From an uncultured Bacteroidales bacterium (GTDB lineage: Bacteria; Bacteroidota; Bacteroidia; Bacteroidales; UBA932): a stretch of DNA of 64,000 nt. The notes beneath the pieces were generated by a model, which was not told the DNA's origin, made no database searches, and worked only from the letters and a program-made list of their open reading frames with translations. Shown here in pieces: positions 52,327 through 62,398 of this stretch (position 1 is the stretch's first letter; every line of letters begins with the position of its first letter). Made by a program: the position numbers and the translations under genes. The DNA lies in NCBI GenBank assembly GCA_905235085.1, contig CAJOKD010000005.1:1-64000 (forward strand), read 5' to 3'.

Positions 52327-52788
52327 TCACTCGTGACTTGCGAAACGCTGCTGTGCCAGCGTTTCGTATTTCGTTCCCGGACGTCCGTAGTTGGCGTACG
52401 GGAAGATAGAGATTCCTCCGCGAGGTGTGAAGAAGCCCGTCACTTCGATGTACTTTGGATCCATCAGCTTGATCAGGTCCTTCATAATAGTATTCACGGT
52501 GTCTTCGTGGAAGTCTCCGTGATTGCGGAAACTGAAGAGGTACAGCTTAAGGGACTTGCTCTCCACCATCTTGACGTCGGGGATATAGGAGACCCTGATC
52601 TCGGCGAAGTCAGGCTGGCCGGTGATCGGGCATAAGGTGGTGAATTCCGGGCAGTTGAACCTTACCCAGTAATCATTTTCCTGGTGCATGTTCTCGAAGG
52701 CTTCGAGGACTTCGGGAGCATATTCAGTGCTGTACGGTATCTTGTTTCCAAGGGCGCTCAGGCCCTTATTATCTCTTCCCTGGGACAT
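52327..52788 (-). CDS. queF: 7-cyano-7-deazaguanine (preQ0) reductase QueF
   Basis: Reduces the nitrile of preQ0 to preQ1 with NADPH, feeding Tgt. A unimodular (YkvM-type) 153-residue QueF: catalytic Cys53 and Asp60 in [12 protein letters not shown], and the NADPH motif [21 protein letters not shown]. The C-terminal segment [14 protein letters not shown] is also typical. It lies 2 nt downstream of the queuosine-precursor transporter gene, so the two form one operon; queC, often between them in relatives, is not here. Confidence 0.97.
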   Translation of the reverse strand: MSQGRDNKGLSALGNKIPYSTEYAPEVLEAFENMHQENDYWVRFNCPEFTTLCPITGQPDFAEIRVSYIPDVKMVESKSLKLYLFSFRNHGDFHEDTVNTIMKDLIKLMDPKYIEVTGFFTPRGGISIFPYANYGRPGTKYETLAQQRFASHE

Positions 52789-52790
52789 TG

Positions 52791-53504
52791 TCAGTCGATA
52801 TTGAATTTGAATGGGTTGTATGATATTCCTTCGTCGAAAGCATCTTCGCCCTCATATTCCTTCAGGCGCCTTACGAAGGCTGCTGTCAGAGGAAGGATGA
52901 CTATTTCATAGAGAACCTTGGCCGTGACCTGGCAGGCTACCATAATGAGCACGGTCCTCAATCCCTGGCTCCAGAACACGATAGGTATGAAGATAAGGGA
53001 ATCCACGAGCTCTCCGGCCAAAGAAGACAAGATGGCGCGTACACCGAACTTCCTGCCGTTGTCCTTAACTTTCAACCTGCTCATAGTCATTGCATTGACA
53101 TTGGACCCGGCAAGGAAAGCCAGAAGCGAGGCGGCGAGGGTCTTCGGAGCGGCTCCGAACACATACGAGAAGGCTTCCTGCCCTCCCCAGAACGGAGCGC
53201 CAGGCAGGGCGAGCACGAGCTGGGCAGCGAGGACGAAGAAAAGATTCATCGCGAATCCCGTCCAGATCACGAGCCTGGCCTTTCGGTAGCCGTACACTTC
53301 ACTTATGCAATCATTGAGTATGTATGAGACAGGGAATATGATGACCGCCCCGGGGAGGACGCACCAGTCCCATATCTGGAATATCTTGATTGCGAATAGA
53401 TTGGAGGCTATGAGGCAGACATTGAACAGTACTGCCAGCCATAAGAATACCGGGGAAAGTATCCCCTTCAGACATAATCTTGTTTTTATAGTGGTACCAA
53501 GCAC
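52791..53504 (-). CDS. yhhQ: Queuosine precursor transporter (YhhQ/VUT family)
   Basis: A 237-residue membrane protein of the YhhQ (DUF165/VUT) family importing queuosine precursors such as preQ0. Characteristic segments are [55 protein letters not shown] and the closing helices with [22 protein letters not shown]. There is no ATG near the N-terminus in this frame; a GTG at 53504, 32 nt from the -7 element, is the likely start. Pairing with queF supports the assignment. Confidence 0.9.
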   Translation of the reverse strand: MLGTTIKTRLCLKGILSPVFLWLAVLFNVCLIASNLFAIKIFQIWDWCVLPGAVIIFPVSYILNDCISEVYGYRKARLVIWTGFAMNLFFVLAAQLVLALPGAPFWGGQEAFSYVFGAAPKTLAASLLAFLAGSNVNAMTMSRLKVKDNGRKFGVRAILSSLAGELVDSLIFIPIVFWSQGLRTVLIMVACQVTAKVLYEIVILPLTAAFVRRLKEYEGEDAFDEGISYNPFKFNID

Positions 53505-53536
53505 ACTTGGAGCAGGTCATTTCCGCTCCTCGGGCG

Positions 53537-53544
53537 CAAATATA
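53537..53544 (-). promoter_or_regulatory. Candidate -7 element for yhhQ-queF
   Basis: Minus-strand TATATTTG, divergent from the TonB-receptor promoter 22 bp away. Confidence 0.6.
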
Positions 53545-53565
53545 GGAAAAATGTGTAATAATCCG

Positions 53566-53573
53566 TATATTTG
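53566..53573 (+). promoter_or_regulatory. Candidate -7 element for the six-gene envelope operon
   Basis: TATATTTG, 24 nt before the ATG at 53598. It rules out the in-frame TTG at 53571 as a start codon. Confidence 0.6.
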
Positions 53574-53597
53574 CCTAAGAACACTAACCTGCCAATA

Positions 53598-56357
53598 ATG
53601 CTAAAACTACATTCAGGAACGTTGTTTGGGATCCTGCTTTATGCCTTACCATTTTTGCTGCCCGAATTTCTGGGAGGGCATTGCCTACAAGCTCAAAACC
53701 GCCAGAAGACTTTGACTCTTCAGATAACCATCCTCTCCGACACGGACGGACAGCCTGTCGCCGGAGCATCTTGCCTGTTGGTAGACTATGGCATATTCGA
53801 CATAGCGGATCCGGAGGGTATCATCCGACTGGAGAAAGTACCGGAAGGCAAAGCCACGCTCTCTATCCAGATGCTTGGCTTCGAAGATTTTACACAAACG
53901 TATAACTTCCAAAGAGACAGCAGCTTCTCTGTCCGCATCAAGGAGTCATCCCTGGTGCTGGAGCAGGTCGTGGTCACGGCGAAGCCAAGTGCCACCGGCT
54001 CATCGACCAGTTCCACCATCGGACGAATGGCCATCGACCACTTGCAGGCAACCAGCCTCAAGGACATAATGCAGCTGCTCCCCGGACAACTGATGACTTC
54101 CTCGGATATGACTTCCGAGGCGAAGATTACGCTCCGAAGCGCCAGCGACAACACGGCCAACAACGCCTTCGGTACCTCCATCCTCGTGGACGGTGTGCCT
54201 ATTTCGGACAACACCTCCCTGGGCAACAATGCCGGAACAGGTGTGGACCTTCGCCAGATCAGCGCCGACAACATCGAGTCGGTGGAGGTGATCCGCGGTA
54301 TTCCGTCCGCTGAATACGGAGACTTGAGCTCCGGCGCTGTCGTCGTGAATACCAAGGCGGGCTACACTCCGTACGAGGTCCGAGCCAAGGTCAACCCGAC
54401 CACGCTCAACACCTCGTTCGGCAAAGGATGGAAGTTCAGCAACGAGGCCGGAAGCCTCAACGTAAACGCTGACTACGCCCGAGCTTCCGGAGACCCGCGA
54501 ACGAAGAACCGCTCCTTCGACCGAATCAGCGGAGGCATCACGTACAGCAACACGATAGGCAGGATCTGGTCCTCGACCACGAAGATGAACTTCAGCAGCA
54601 TAATCGACCTGAGGAAATCGGATCCCGACCTGCTCATTGAGGGTACGGAAACCGGTCAGAACCAATATACAGTGAGGCTCGCGCACAACGGAAGGATCAC
54701 GCTGAACAAACCCCTCTCCCGTTCCATAACCTACGCTACGGGCCTCTCCCTGAGCGATTCCAGGAGCTGGACCTCCAGCATCGTCTCGGCCGACGGTGGA
54801 CTTCCGGTGATCACTTCCCTCACCGACGGCTATTACCAGGTGCCCTGGATCACCAATTCCTACCGGGCAAGCGGCACGACCATTTCCCGTCCGGTGAACT
54901 TCTTCGCGAAAGTCGGAAACGTATTCAATGCGAACCTCGGGAAAGTGAAGCAGCGCTTCAATATGGGTGCTGAATACCGCCACGAGACCAACAAGGCGCC
55001 GGGCTTTTCCAATGATGACAATTTTATGCCTCTGAAGCCCAACAGCGACGGCCGTCCGAGGCCATATTTCGACATCCCGGCGCTGAACCAGATATCCGCA
55101 TACCTGGAAGACAACCTCAGATGGGAGCTTCCGAAAGGTATGGAATTCAAACTGCAGGCCGGTTTGCGCTACGATATGATGCAGTTCGGCCTTCCTGAGC
55201 AGGTATATGCCCTCTCCCCTCGTTTCAACGCATCCTTCAAGGTGACCGAGTGGCTGACTTTACGCGGCGGCTGGGGCCAGAGCAACAAGACTCCTGGTCT
55301 GTCGCACCTCTATCCCGAGCCTAAGTATACGGACCGCATAGCAGCTTCCTACCTGCCGTCGGACGAGAACAAGCAGCTGGTAATGTACAACACCAAAGTA
55401 ACCAACGTCGAGCGCAACAACTCCCTGCGGAATGCCACCAACACCAAGTCAGAGATCGGATTCGACATCGCCCTGAAGAACGGGATGACCTTCTCGGTGG
55501 TCGGATACCAGGACTATATGAAGAACGGATTCGGCAACTTCACGGAATACAGCGTCTACTACGCCAACTATTATACTGCTGAAAGAGGTATCCGCACCGA
55601 TGCCGCCGGAATGCCGTACATCGAGTGGAACAATCCTGCCCGTGTCGACACCGTATTCACTACCAACGGACGTGTCGGCAACACCCAGGCCAGCCTGAAC
55701 CGGGGAGTCGAATTCGATGTCAACCTCGGGCAGATCAAGCCTATACGCACCAGCGTCATCATAAACGGTGCATATATGGAGACCCAGACCTGGACCACCG
55801 GCCCGAGTTTCCAGAATCCTTCCGGCGTCGATGCATCTTCGACCTATGCGCAGGGTATGCCGAATACTCCTCCTTTCAAGTTGTTGTATCCAAGCGGAGT
55901 GTCCCGGGACATCAACAGAAGGTTCAGCACGAATCTCCGCCTGGTCTGCAACATCCCGAGGATGAAGATGGTAGCATCCCTCGCGAACCAGGTCATCTTC
56001 TACCAGTACATCCACACGACGAACCAGAAGAGCGACCCTGTCGCCTGGATCGATACCGATTTGAGCAGGCACGAGATAACCCAGGCTATGCTGAACGATC
56101 CGTCCTGCACAATCAAGGGAGTCCTTCTCTCCGCTCAGCGTAAGAATCCTGCGGACAACGCTCCTACGGTCCAGCCGCCGATCTGGCTGATGAATATGCG
56201 CCTGACAAAGGACGTATCCAAGAACTTCGGTTTTTCCTTCTATGTAAACAACGCCTTATTCTATATGCCTTACCAGTCCAGTTCCAAGTCCGGAACCCTC
56301 TCGGAGCGTAATCAGGGCACATTCTCATTCGGCGTAGAAATGTTCGTGAAGATATGA
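53598..56357 (+). CDS. TonB-dependent receptor
   Basis: A 919-residue outer-membrane receptor. After a signal peptide (to about residue 33) comes a carboxypeptidase-regulatory-like domain (DTDGQPVAGASCLLVDYG), then the plug domain (EQVVVTAKPSA, LLPGQLM, NTNNAFGTSILVDGVPI-like region, IESVEVIRGIPSAEYGDLSSGAVVV) and a 22-strand barrel, closing with GTFSFGVEMFVKI. There is no SusD gene beside it, so it is not a classic SusCD pair. The four genes that follow start at or within a few bases of each other, pointing to a dedicated uptake system of unknown substrate. Confidence 0.93.
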   Translation: MLKLHSGTLFGILLYALPFLLPEFLGGHCLQAQNRQKTLTLQITILSDTDGQPVAGASCLLVDYGIFDIADPEGIIRLEKVPEGKATLSIQMLGFEDFTQTYNFQRDSSFSVRIKESSLVLEQVVVTAKPSATGSSTSSTIGRMAIDHLQATSLKDIMQLLPGQLMTSSDMTSEAKITLRSASDNTANNAFGTSILVDGVPISDNTSLGNNAGTGVDLRQISADNIESVEVIRGIPSAEYGDLSSGAVVVNTKAGYTPYEVRAKVNPTTLNTSFGKGWKFSNEAGSLNVNADYARASGDPRTKNRSFDRISGGITYSNTIGRIWSSTTKMNFSSIIDLRKSDPDLLIEGTETGQNQYTVRLAHNGRITLNKPLSRSITYATGLSLSDSRSWTSSIVSADGGLPVITSLTDGYYQVPWITNSYRASGTTISRPVNFFAKVGNVFNANLGKVKQRFNMGAEYRHETNKAPGFSNDDNFMPLKPNSDGRPRPYFDIPALNQISAYLEDNLRWELPKGMEFKLQAGLRYDMMQFGLPEQVYALSPRFNASFKVTEWLTLRGGWGQSNKTPGLSHLYPEPKYTDRIAASYLPSDENKQLVMYNTKVTNVERNNSLRNATNTKSEIGFDIALKNGMTFSVVGYQDYMKNGFGNFTEYSVYYANYYTAERGIRTDAAGMPYIEWNNPARVDTVFTTNGRVGNTQASLNRGVEFDVNLGQIKPIRTSVIINGAYMETQTWTTGPSFQNPSGVDASSTYAQGMPNTPPFKLLYPSGVSRDINRRFSTNLRLVCNIPRMKMVASLANQVIFYQYIHTTNQKSDPVAWIDTDLSRHEITQAMLNDPSCTIKGVLLSAQRKNPADNAPTVQPPIWLMNMRLTKDVSKNFGFSFYVNNALFYMPYQSSSKSGTLSERNQGTFSFGVEMFVKI

Positions 56358-57565
56358 AACGATTACTCGCAGCATCAATCATATTGCTCTCGGTTCTCTC
56401 CTGCAACCGGGAGGCGCCCCAGCCTACGGAACCATTCATCCTGAGTTTCCGGATGCCGGAAGAGTGCGTTCCCACCTCCCGGTACAATAACCGGGTCGTA
56501 CACCTCAAGGGCGACATCTCCTATGAATTCGTCACCGACGTTGCGGGACAGGTCGTCGTAGAATCACTTGTGCCAGGAATATACGACATCATCACCAACT
56601 GGGAAATGAGCGGAGCCGAATACAAGGCTATGCTCAAGGACCCTTCCACGCTTGACGACAAAGCCAGGGTGATCGTAGGGGTATCCCTGATGAACCGCCG
56701 GATATTCAAGGCCGAAGACCTCGAGCTCGAGCTTTCCTCCGCACTCGTGACGGACCTTATGATCTCCAAGATATACTATGCCGGCACGAAGGACGATATG
56801 GGAAGGGACTACAAGACAGACGGTTACGTGGAACTGTTCAACAATTCCGACGAAGTGCTTTACCTGGACGGGAAGTATCTCGGACTGGCCGAACCGTCGA
56901 TGAACCCTTCATACTATACGGCTATCGAGCGTCCGGATTCCATCTATTTCTGCCAGATATGCCGCTTCCCGGGCGACGGGGACGACTATCCGGTGCAGCC
57001 TGGCGGGAGCGTTATCATCGCTGCCAGCAGTGCCCGCAACCACACCCTGAGCGCTTCCACTTCCGTAGACCTCTCGGGAGCTGACTTCGAAGTCAAGGGG
57101 ATGGAAGGAGAAGGCAATCCCGACATTCCGATGCTGCCCCTGGTGTCCAACGCCTGGAGCAATATGAAGAAACTCAACCTGATAAACAGTGGGCCCAACG
57201 CCCTGGTGCTCTTCGAGACAGACGAAGACGTCACGTCCTGGCCTGAGGTTTACCGCCCCGGCAAGACAGCCGGCGACCGGTACCGCAGGATGCACAAGAA
57301 ATTCGCACTGGACGGCGTGGAATGCCTGAACAAGCCGGCTCAGACGGCCCCGGATGTGAATATCAAGAGGCTTCATTCAAGCATCGATGCCGGATATATC
57401 ACAATCACTGCAGTGAGCGGAAAGAACCACGAATCCGTCGAGAGGAAGGTTTCCCGCTTCGAGAACGGAAGATATTACCTCCAGGACACCAACAACAGCA
57501 GTACGGATTTCGTGGTATGCACGGATCCTACACCGCGCAAATATGACAAGGAGGGCCTGCAATGA
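56354..57565 (+). CDS. DUF4876 lipoprotein
   Basis: A 403-residue lipoprotein (signal peptide and lipobox SVLSC at residue 17) that I recognise as the DUF4876 type. An N-terminal beta-sandwich with GQVVVESLVPGIYDI is followed by a lamin-tail-like region (TDLMISKIYYAGTK, DGYVELFNNSDEVLYLDGKYLGLA). Its start overlaps the receptor stop (ATGA), implying translational coupling and a role as surface-exposed partner of that receptor, comparable in position to SusD though unrelated in sequence. Ligand unknown. Confidence 0.75.
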   Translation: MKRLLAASIILLSVLSCNREAPQPTEPFILSFRMPEECVPTSRYNNRVVHLKGDISYEFVTDVAGQVVVESLVPGIYDIITNWEMSGAEYKAMLKDPSTLDDKARVIVGVSLMNRRIFKAEDLELELSSALVTDLMISKIYYAGTKDDMGRDYKTDGYVELFNNSDEVLYLDGKYLGLAEPSMNPSYYTAIERPDSIYFCQICRFPGDGDDYPVQPGGSVIIAASSARNHTLSASTSVDLSGADFEVKGMEGEGNPDIPMLPLVSNAWSNMKKLNLINSGPNALVLFETDEDVTSWPEVYRPGKTAGDRYRRMHKKFALDGVECLNKPAQTAPDVNIKRLHSSIDAGYITITAVSGKNHESVERKVSRFENGRYYLQDTNNSSTDFVVCTDPTPRKYDKEGLQ

Positions 57566-59118
57566 GAAAGACTATAATTACGACTATCTGCCTGACGGCT
57601 TGCTTCACCGCTTTGGCCCAGGGGGTCCCTTCGGACTTCTCCAAGATGAAGATCGAGACTACCCTGCAGCAGTTCCTGTCTACCAACAACGCCGCCGGTA
57701 TGGGCTTGTTCCAGCCTTCAAGCGGCAGCCGGACCCAGATAGAGACATTCTACGAGGGAGGCGACGACCATCTTGCCCAGCAAGGAAGCAAGGACTACGG
57801 TTTCGACTTCTCGACCCACCGCTACGACCGCTTCTCCGACAATCTGTTTATGAGAGGCAGTTTCCACTACTCCCTCGACAGGGAAAAGGAACGCAAGTGG
57901 TCTGACGTTATGGACCCGTGGTTCTCGATACCTTTCATATTCGGCAGCACCGTGGGGAAGGATTATGACAGCCACCGCTGCGGCCTCGAGTTCGACCTCT
58001 ACACCGCTCCGCTGTCGGATTTCATTTCCGTGGGAGTGCGCGCAAAATACGATGTGGCTGACATTTCCGGAATGCGGGACCCTCGTCCGAGGACCGGATA
58101 CCTGAACTACCGCATCATCCCGTCCGTACTGCTCAGCTTCGGCCCGCACCACATCGGTCTCGACCTGGGTTATGGCTACTCGAAGGAAAAACTCTCCGGC
58201 CTGACCACTATACAGTCCTACCCCAACCTCTACTACTACAGGATGCACGGACTCGACAGGGTAACCGGAGCCATAGGCGCATACTCGGGCTTCAAGCACC
58301 AGTTCTACGGCAGCCGCTTCCTGGGGGACATATCCTACAACTACACTTCAGGACCGCTGAGGGTTCTTGTGTCCGCCGGAATGGAATACGGGCGCCTGGA
58401 TGCCTTCGCAGAAAGGAAGCAGAGTCCCGGATCATATGATTACTTCCTCTACAGGGCCGTGGCCGACCTGCAGTACAGGAGCGGAAACAAGCTCCACGTA
58501 TTGCACCTGAACGGTTCCATCAAGGATGCAGGAGCGACCGAGAAACTCCAGGAACTGCAGTCCGAGAAGAATCCTGTGACAGGAGTTTCCACGGAGACCT
58601 GGGTGACCCTCTACGAATACAAGAACCGGTATATGCTGGGCCAGACGGAAGCCAGCCTGGACTATACCCTGTTCGGTGCGTGCAAGGGCAAGGACTACGG
58701 CTGGAGCGTGAACGCCGGTGCCGGGTATTCAGCATTCGACAAGGAGTGCTACCTGCCGCATTCAGAGTTCTCATCCGATCGCCTGAACATATCCCTCGGA
58801 GGTTCGTTCCGGCTGGTGGAGAAGAAGAGCCACCGCCTCGAAGCAGGACTCAGAGTGGAAGGAATCGTGCCTCTGGGAGGCTTGCAAGACCTGTATTTCG
58901 AGAACGAATATGTCACGGAAGTCCTCGAGGTGGATGCAGCATATTACAGCAGGCAACGTATCGGAGGAAGCGGTTCCCTCACCTGGACCTTCCCTATGAA
59001 CCTCGGCAAGGCTGGCAAGGCCAACGGCTATCTGCGCCTTTCCGGAGGATACTGCAAAGCATTGGCGCAAGACGGACTTGCCAATGCAGCCGTTACCGTA
59101 GGTTTGTTTACATTCTGA
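57562..59118 (+). CDS. DUF6850-type outer-membrane barrel protein
   Basis: A 518-residue exported protein: signal peptide ending FTALAQG, then alternating strands rich in aromatic residues throughout, and a terminal VTVGLFTF ending in Phe as expected for an outer-membrane barrel. The sequence (FLSTNNAAGMGLF, DRFSDNLFMRGSFHYSLDREK) resembles the DUF6850 family. It starts inside the stop codon of the DUF4876 gene (ATGA). It is probably a second pore or structural barrel of the same apparatus. Confidence 0.75.
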   Translation: MRKTIITTICLTACFTALAQGVPSDFSKMKIETTLQQFLSTNNAAGMGLFQPSSGSRTQIETFYEGGDDHLAQQGSKDYGFDFSTHRYDRFSDNLFMRGSFHYSLDREKERKWSDVMDPWFSIPFIFGSTVGKDYDSHRCGLEFDLYTAPLSDFISVGVRAKYDVADISGMRDPRPRTGYLNYRIIPSVLLSFGPHHIGLDLGYGYSKEKLSGLTTIQSYPNLYYYRMHGLDRVTGAIGAYSGFKHQFYGSRFLGDISYNYTSGPLRVLVSAGMEYGRLDAFAERKQSPGSYDYFLYRAVADLQYRSGNKLHVLHLNGSIKDAGATEKLQELQSEKNPVTGVSTETWVTLYEYKNRYMLGQTEASLDYTLFGACKGKDYGWSVNAGAGYSAFDKECYLPHSEFSSDRLNISLGGSFRLVEKKSHRLEAGLRVEGIVPLGGLQDLYFENEYVTEVLEVDAAYYSRQRIGGSGSLTWTFPMNLGKAGKANGYLRLSGGYCKALAQDGLANAAVTVGLFTF

Positions 59119-59122
59119 CGCT

Positions 59123-60631
59123 ATGAAGAGAATCATAATATTATCAACGCTGATCGCCCTCGTCTCGGCAGTATCCTGCCGGCAGGAGGACGGTCCGGAG
59201 AATGACAGCAGGTATTTCGCTCCCGCCGTCTCCTTCGGCAGCGACAGCTATACGGTCAATCCGTCCCAGGGCGGCCTGGACGTGGACGTGGTCCTTTCTA
59301 GGCCTGCATCCCAGCCGCTCAGCATCGGCCTAGTCGTCACCAGTTCACTGAAGGAAGGGGTGCAGTACACCGCCCCAGCCCCAGTGGTCGAAATCGCCAA
59401 GGGTGAGGATAAGGCCAGGATCCATCTTGCGCTCGTGGATGACGAGATATGGGTGGAATCTTCCTGGATACTGCTCACACTCAAGCCGGGGCAACGCTAT
59501 ACCGTCAATCCAGGCAACAACATATCCGCCAGGATAAACGTGAACAAGGAGATATCCCTGCCCATATTCGGTTTCGACCAGCCTCAGAAGCCGGTAATAT
59601 CCAATCCGTACCTGGCAGAGAGCCTGCAGTTCGAACTTGTCTGCGAGCGTGCTCCGATTGCTTCCCAGACGATCGTCCTGGAATTCGGAGACTTGGTCTG
59701 CGGGGAAGACTTCCTGGTGGACGGCAAGGCGACTACTACCGTTGAATTCCCGGCCGGTGCTACAAGCAAGACATTGGAAATCAATATCTTGAAGAAAGAC
59801 ATCTCCGGCTACGACAAGACAGCCAGGCTGACGATAATACCGGAAAAGGGCAAATATTCCGTAATAGCAGGACAGGAGTCAGTCTCCGTCCACCTGAGCG
59901 ACCCGGTCGTGGATTTCTCAAAATTCTTCCGGACCTCAGCCCTCAACGACGGAAAGGGATTCCAGATCCGCCAGGGTATCAAGGCAGCGGACGGTTCCTG
60001 GAACGGGAACACTACCGTGGATATGGGATTGTCTTCCGAAGGATCCAATTACCTGCGGAACTACCGGAATATGTACGACCATCCTTCATTCAGCTGCAGG
60101 GCCAATTCTTCGACTTCACAGATGTTCCGCCTGACGGACTTCTTTCCTCTGCACGTGCGCCCCAACGAGGTTACGATCCTGGATTATGGCAACGACCAGG
60201 GTCACCGCGAGTTCTCCCCTGCCGATTCGCTGATGCGCTTCGTGCTGGACTACGGAGAGACGCAGAAAGGAAGGATATACCTTGAAAAGCCGAGGTCTTT
60301 CAAGGCATACATAGGAAGCTATGCAGCCTGGCAGGACAAGAGTTCCGGTCTTGCTGCGTGGATAATGGATTCCAGGGCGACAGGAGGCAACATCGATGCA
60401 TCGACCCACTCGGCACTTACAGGGGCCATAAACGTAACGCTCGTGAAGTTGGAGGGAACTTTCGACTTCTCCAACAGTTCCGAACCGGTGCTGTTGACCG
60501 CCTGGTTCGAAAGCGATTCCGAGAACTTTATGAAGGCCGATGCCGTCAACGGGAAGGATCCCGCCACTACCCTGGGGCTGACCAAGGAAGGCGGTGCCTG
60601 GAAGGTAGAATACAAGCTCTGGCCTAGATAA
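59123..60631 (+). CDS. Beta-sandwich lipoprotein (Calx-beta-like repeats)
   Basis: A 502-residue lipoprotein (lipobox AVSC at residue 19). Two tandem beta domains of roughly 100 residues follow, with phrases such as YTVNPSQGGLDVDVVLSRPASQPLSI and FELVCERAPIASQTIVLEFG, reminiscent of Calx-beta or adhesion domains. The remaining 250 residues (from about FSKFFRTSALNDGKG) form a separate domain that I do not recognise. Placed 4 nt after the DUF6850 gene, it is likely a surface-exposed binding component. Confidence 0.7.
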   Translation: MKRIIILSTLIALVSAVSCRQEDGPENDSRYFAPAVSFGSDSYTVNPSQGGLDVDVVLSRPASQPLSIGLVVTSSLKEGVQYTAPAPVVEIAKGEDKARIHLALVDDEIWVESSWILLTLKPGQRYTVNPGNNISARINVNKEISLPIFGFDQPQKPVISNPYLAESLQFELVCERAPIASQTIVLEFGDLVCGEDFLVDGKATTTVEFPAGATSKTLEINILKKDISGYDKTARLTIIPEKGKYSVIAGQESVSVHLSDPVVDFSKFFRTSALNDGKGFQIRQGIKAADGSWNGNTTVDMGLSSEGSNYLRNYRNMYDHPSFSCRANSSTSQMFRLTDFFPLHVRPNEVTILDYGNDQGHREFSPADSLMRFVLDYGETQKGRIYLEKPRSFKAYIGSYAAWQDKSSGLAAWIMDSRATGGNIDASTHSALTGAINVTLVKLEGTFDFSNSSEPVLLTAWFESDSENFMKADAVNGKDPATTLGLTKEGGAWKVEYKLWPR

Positions 60632-60634
60632 GCC

Positions 60635-62386
60635 GTGAGGAAAACCTGGCTCATATCACTCCTTGTCCTTCTGCCGCTGACGGCAGTGGGACAGACCTTG
60701 CGCCTGCCTTTCGATAAACTGGGGAAGCCCGTGTTGTTCGGCTCGCGCATAGTAGATGTGAACCGGGCCGGGGGTAAAGTATTCGCGCCGGGACAAAGGA
60801 GCCTCTTTCCTTCCCTGATGGAATTCCAGCTGGATTCCGCCGGTAACGCGGTCCTGCTGCCTTCAGGCTTCAAACCTCATTCCAAGGAAGGCCGGGGGAA
60901 GCAGAAAGGCAGGATGAGGCACGGCCGGCCGATCCATCTCCCGGTAATCAGGAAAGATGAATGCAGTCTCCTCCTGGATATAACGGAGGCTTTCTCGACA
61001 TATCCGGAGCAAGCTTCCGCCATTCCTCCAAAGATGCTGGAAGGCGACAGCTTGGAGAGCGGAAGAATCGTTTCCACCAGGGAAACTCCTGAATATCTTC
61101 AAGTTACAGGAGTATATCAATATTCATCCAGCCTCGAAATCACCGCTGCCTGCTACCTGCTATTCCTGCCGGAGACTCCGATGACGGAAAAACCTGCCCT
61201 AAAGTACTACAACGGCCTGGAATACCGCAGGCCGGACGGTCGGAGAGGGTTGCATTCGCAGCGCTGGGACCTCTCACGCAGCTCCACCATAGACTTCTAT
61301 GTGGACAAGGCGTTCCCGGAGAGCTGGTATCCCTACATAAAGGAGGGGCTGGAAGACTGGAACAAAGCGTTCGAGGCAGCCGGTCTGGGGAAGGTGGTCA
61401 CGGTACATCCGGAACCTGATGACGAAGCTTTCGACAGATATTCCCCACTCGTGAATATGGTCCGCTATATGGATGTCGAAGAGGCCAATGCAAAAGGAGA
61501 TGTCCTGTGCGATCCACGGAGCGGGGAGATCCTCCAGGGAGATATCCTCTGGTGGAAGAACGTCGTGGGCCTGATCACTGGATGGCGCTATGTCCAGACC
61601 GGAGCGGCAGACCCTATGGCCCGCCTGAAGGAATATCCTTTGGAAATGCTCGGTCCTATGATCAGGCATTCGGTATGCCACGAAATGGGGCACGTACTCG
61701 GGCTCAACCATAATATGGGCGCGGCCTGGAGCTATCCAACAGATTCCCTGCGGAGTCCTTCATTCACCAGAGAATACGGCACCAGCGCTTCCGTAATGGA
61801 TTATGCTCGCTACAATCACCTTGCAACTGCAGAAGACGTGGAAGCAGGAGTCAACCTCCTGCCTCCACGCATTGGCCCGTACGATTATTATGCAATAGCC
61901 TGCGGTTACGGGGACGGAATCCCGGAAGAGACGGAGTACTGCTACTACGCGCCTATGATAAGTGCAGCCATATCCCCAGACCCATCCTCTCAGGCGGAGA
62001 GTCTTGGGAACGACCTTCTGGCGTCTTCCAGGGCGGGTATCCGCAATTGCAATGCTCTCCTGGAACTGGACGGGCTGGATGAAGGACGCCTGGGACTGCT
62101 GAAGAAATATTACTACAGATATCTCTGGCTGACGTTGTCCAACATCGGCGGCAAGGTGGATGGGGAACCTGTTCCTTGGACATTACAGAAAAAAACACTT
62201 GCATTTGTCTTGAACGGCCTTACCGGCGTGCCTCCCGCTTTAAAAGATCTTAGAGAGGAAAAACGCATATTAGATGAGCTGGAGGGCAATTTCCTCCCTG
62301 AAAGGGTCTTGAAGAATTCAGGGCCGGATGCTTTCAGGACATACGAGAGAAAGATAAAGAGAATCAAGAATAAATTTTACCATTAA
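60635..62386 (+). CDS. Secreted met-zincin metalloprotease
   Basis: A 583-residue exported protease with the metzincin zinc site HEMGHVLGLNHNMG (first His about residue 349), the downstream Met-turn SVMDYARYNH, and segments typical of the Bacteroidetes DUF4953/DUF5117 zincins (YYNGLEYRRPDG, FYVDKAFPESWYPYIKEGLEDWNKAFEAAG). It is shorter than most relatives (about 800 residues), apparently with a reduced N-terminal part. No lipobox is seen; the signal peptide ends near LTAVGQ. The start is a GTG, 3 nt after the previous stop. It probably cleaves proteins that the receptor then helps import. Confidence 0.85.
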   Translation: MRKTWLISLLVLLPLTAVGQTLRLPFDKLGKPVLFGSRIVDVNRAGGKVFAPGQRSLFPSLMEFQLDSAGNAVLLPSGFKPHSKEGRGKQKGRMRHGRPIHLPVIRKDECSLLLDITEAFSTYPEQASAIPPKMLEGDSLESGRIVSTRETPEYLQVTGVYQYSSSLEITAACYLLFLPETPMTEKPALKYYNGLEYRRPDGRRGLHSQRWDLSRSSTIDFYVDKAFPESWYPYIKEGLEDWNKAFEAAGLGKVVTVHPEPDDEAFDRYSPLVNMVRYMDVEEANAKGDVLCDPRSGEILQGDILWWKNVVGLITGWRYVQTGAADPMARLKEYPLEMLGPMIRHSVCHEMGHVLGLNHNMGAAWSYPTDSLRSPSFTREYGTSASVMDYARYNHLATAEDVEAGVNLLPPRIGPYDYYAIACGYGDGIPEETEYCYYAPMISAAISPDPSSQAESLGNDLLASSRAGIRNCNALLELDGLDEGRLGLLKKYYYRYLWLTLSNIGGKVDGEPVPWTLQKKTLAFVLNGLTGVPPALKDLREEKRILDELEGNFLPERVLKNSGPDAFRTYERKIKRIKNKFYH

Positions 62387-62398
62387 ACATAGATGACA

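Noticed and set aside
53311..53520. ORF starting [11 protein letters not shown]
   Set aside because: It overlaps the 5' half of yhhQ in another frame and carries no domain beyond one CxxC.
54000..54983. 327-codon minus-strand frame in the TonB receptor gene
   Set aside because: Shadow of a conserved plug/barrel region; no family resemblance.
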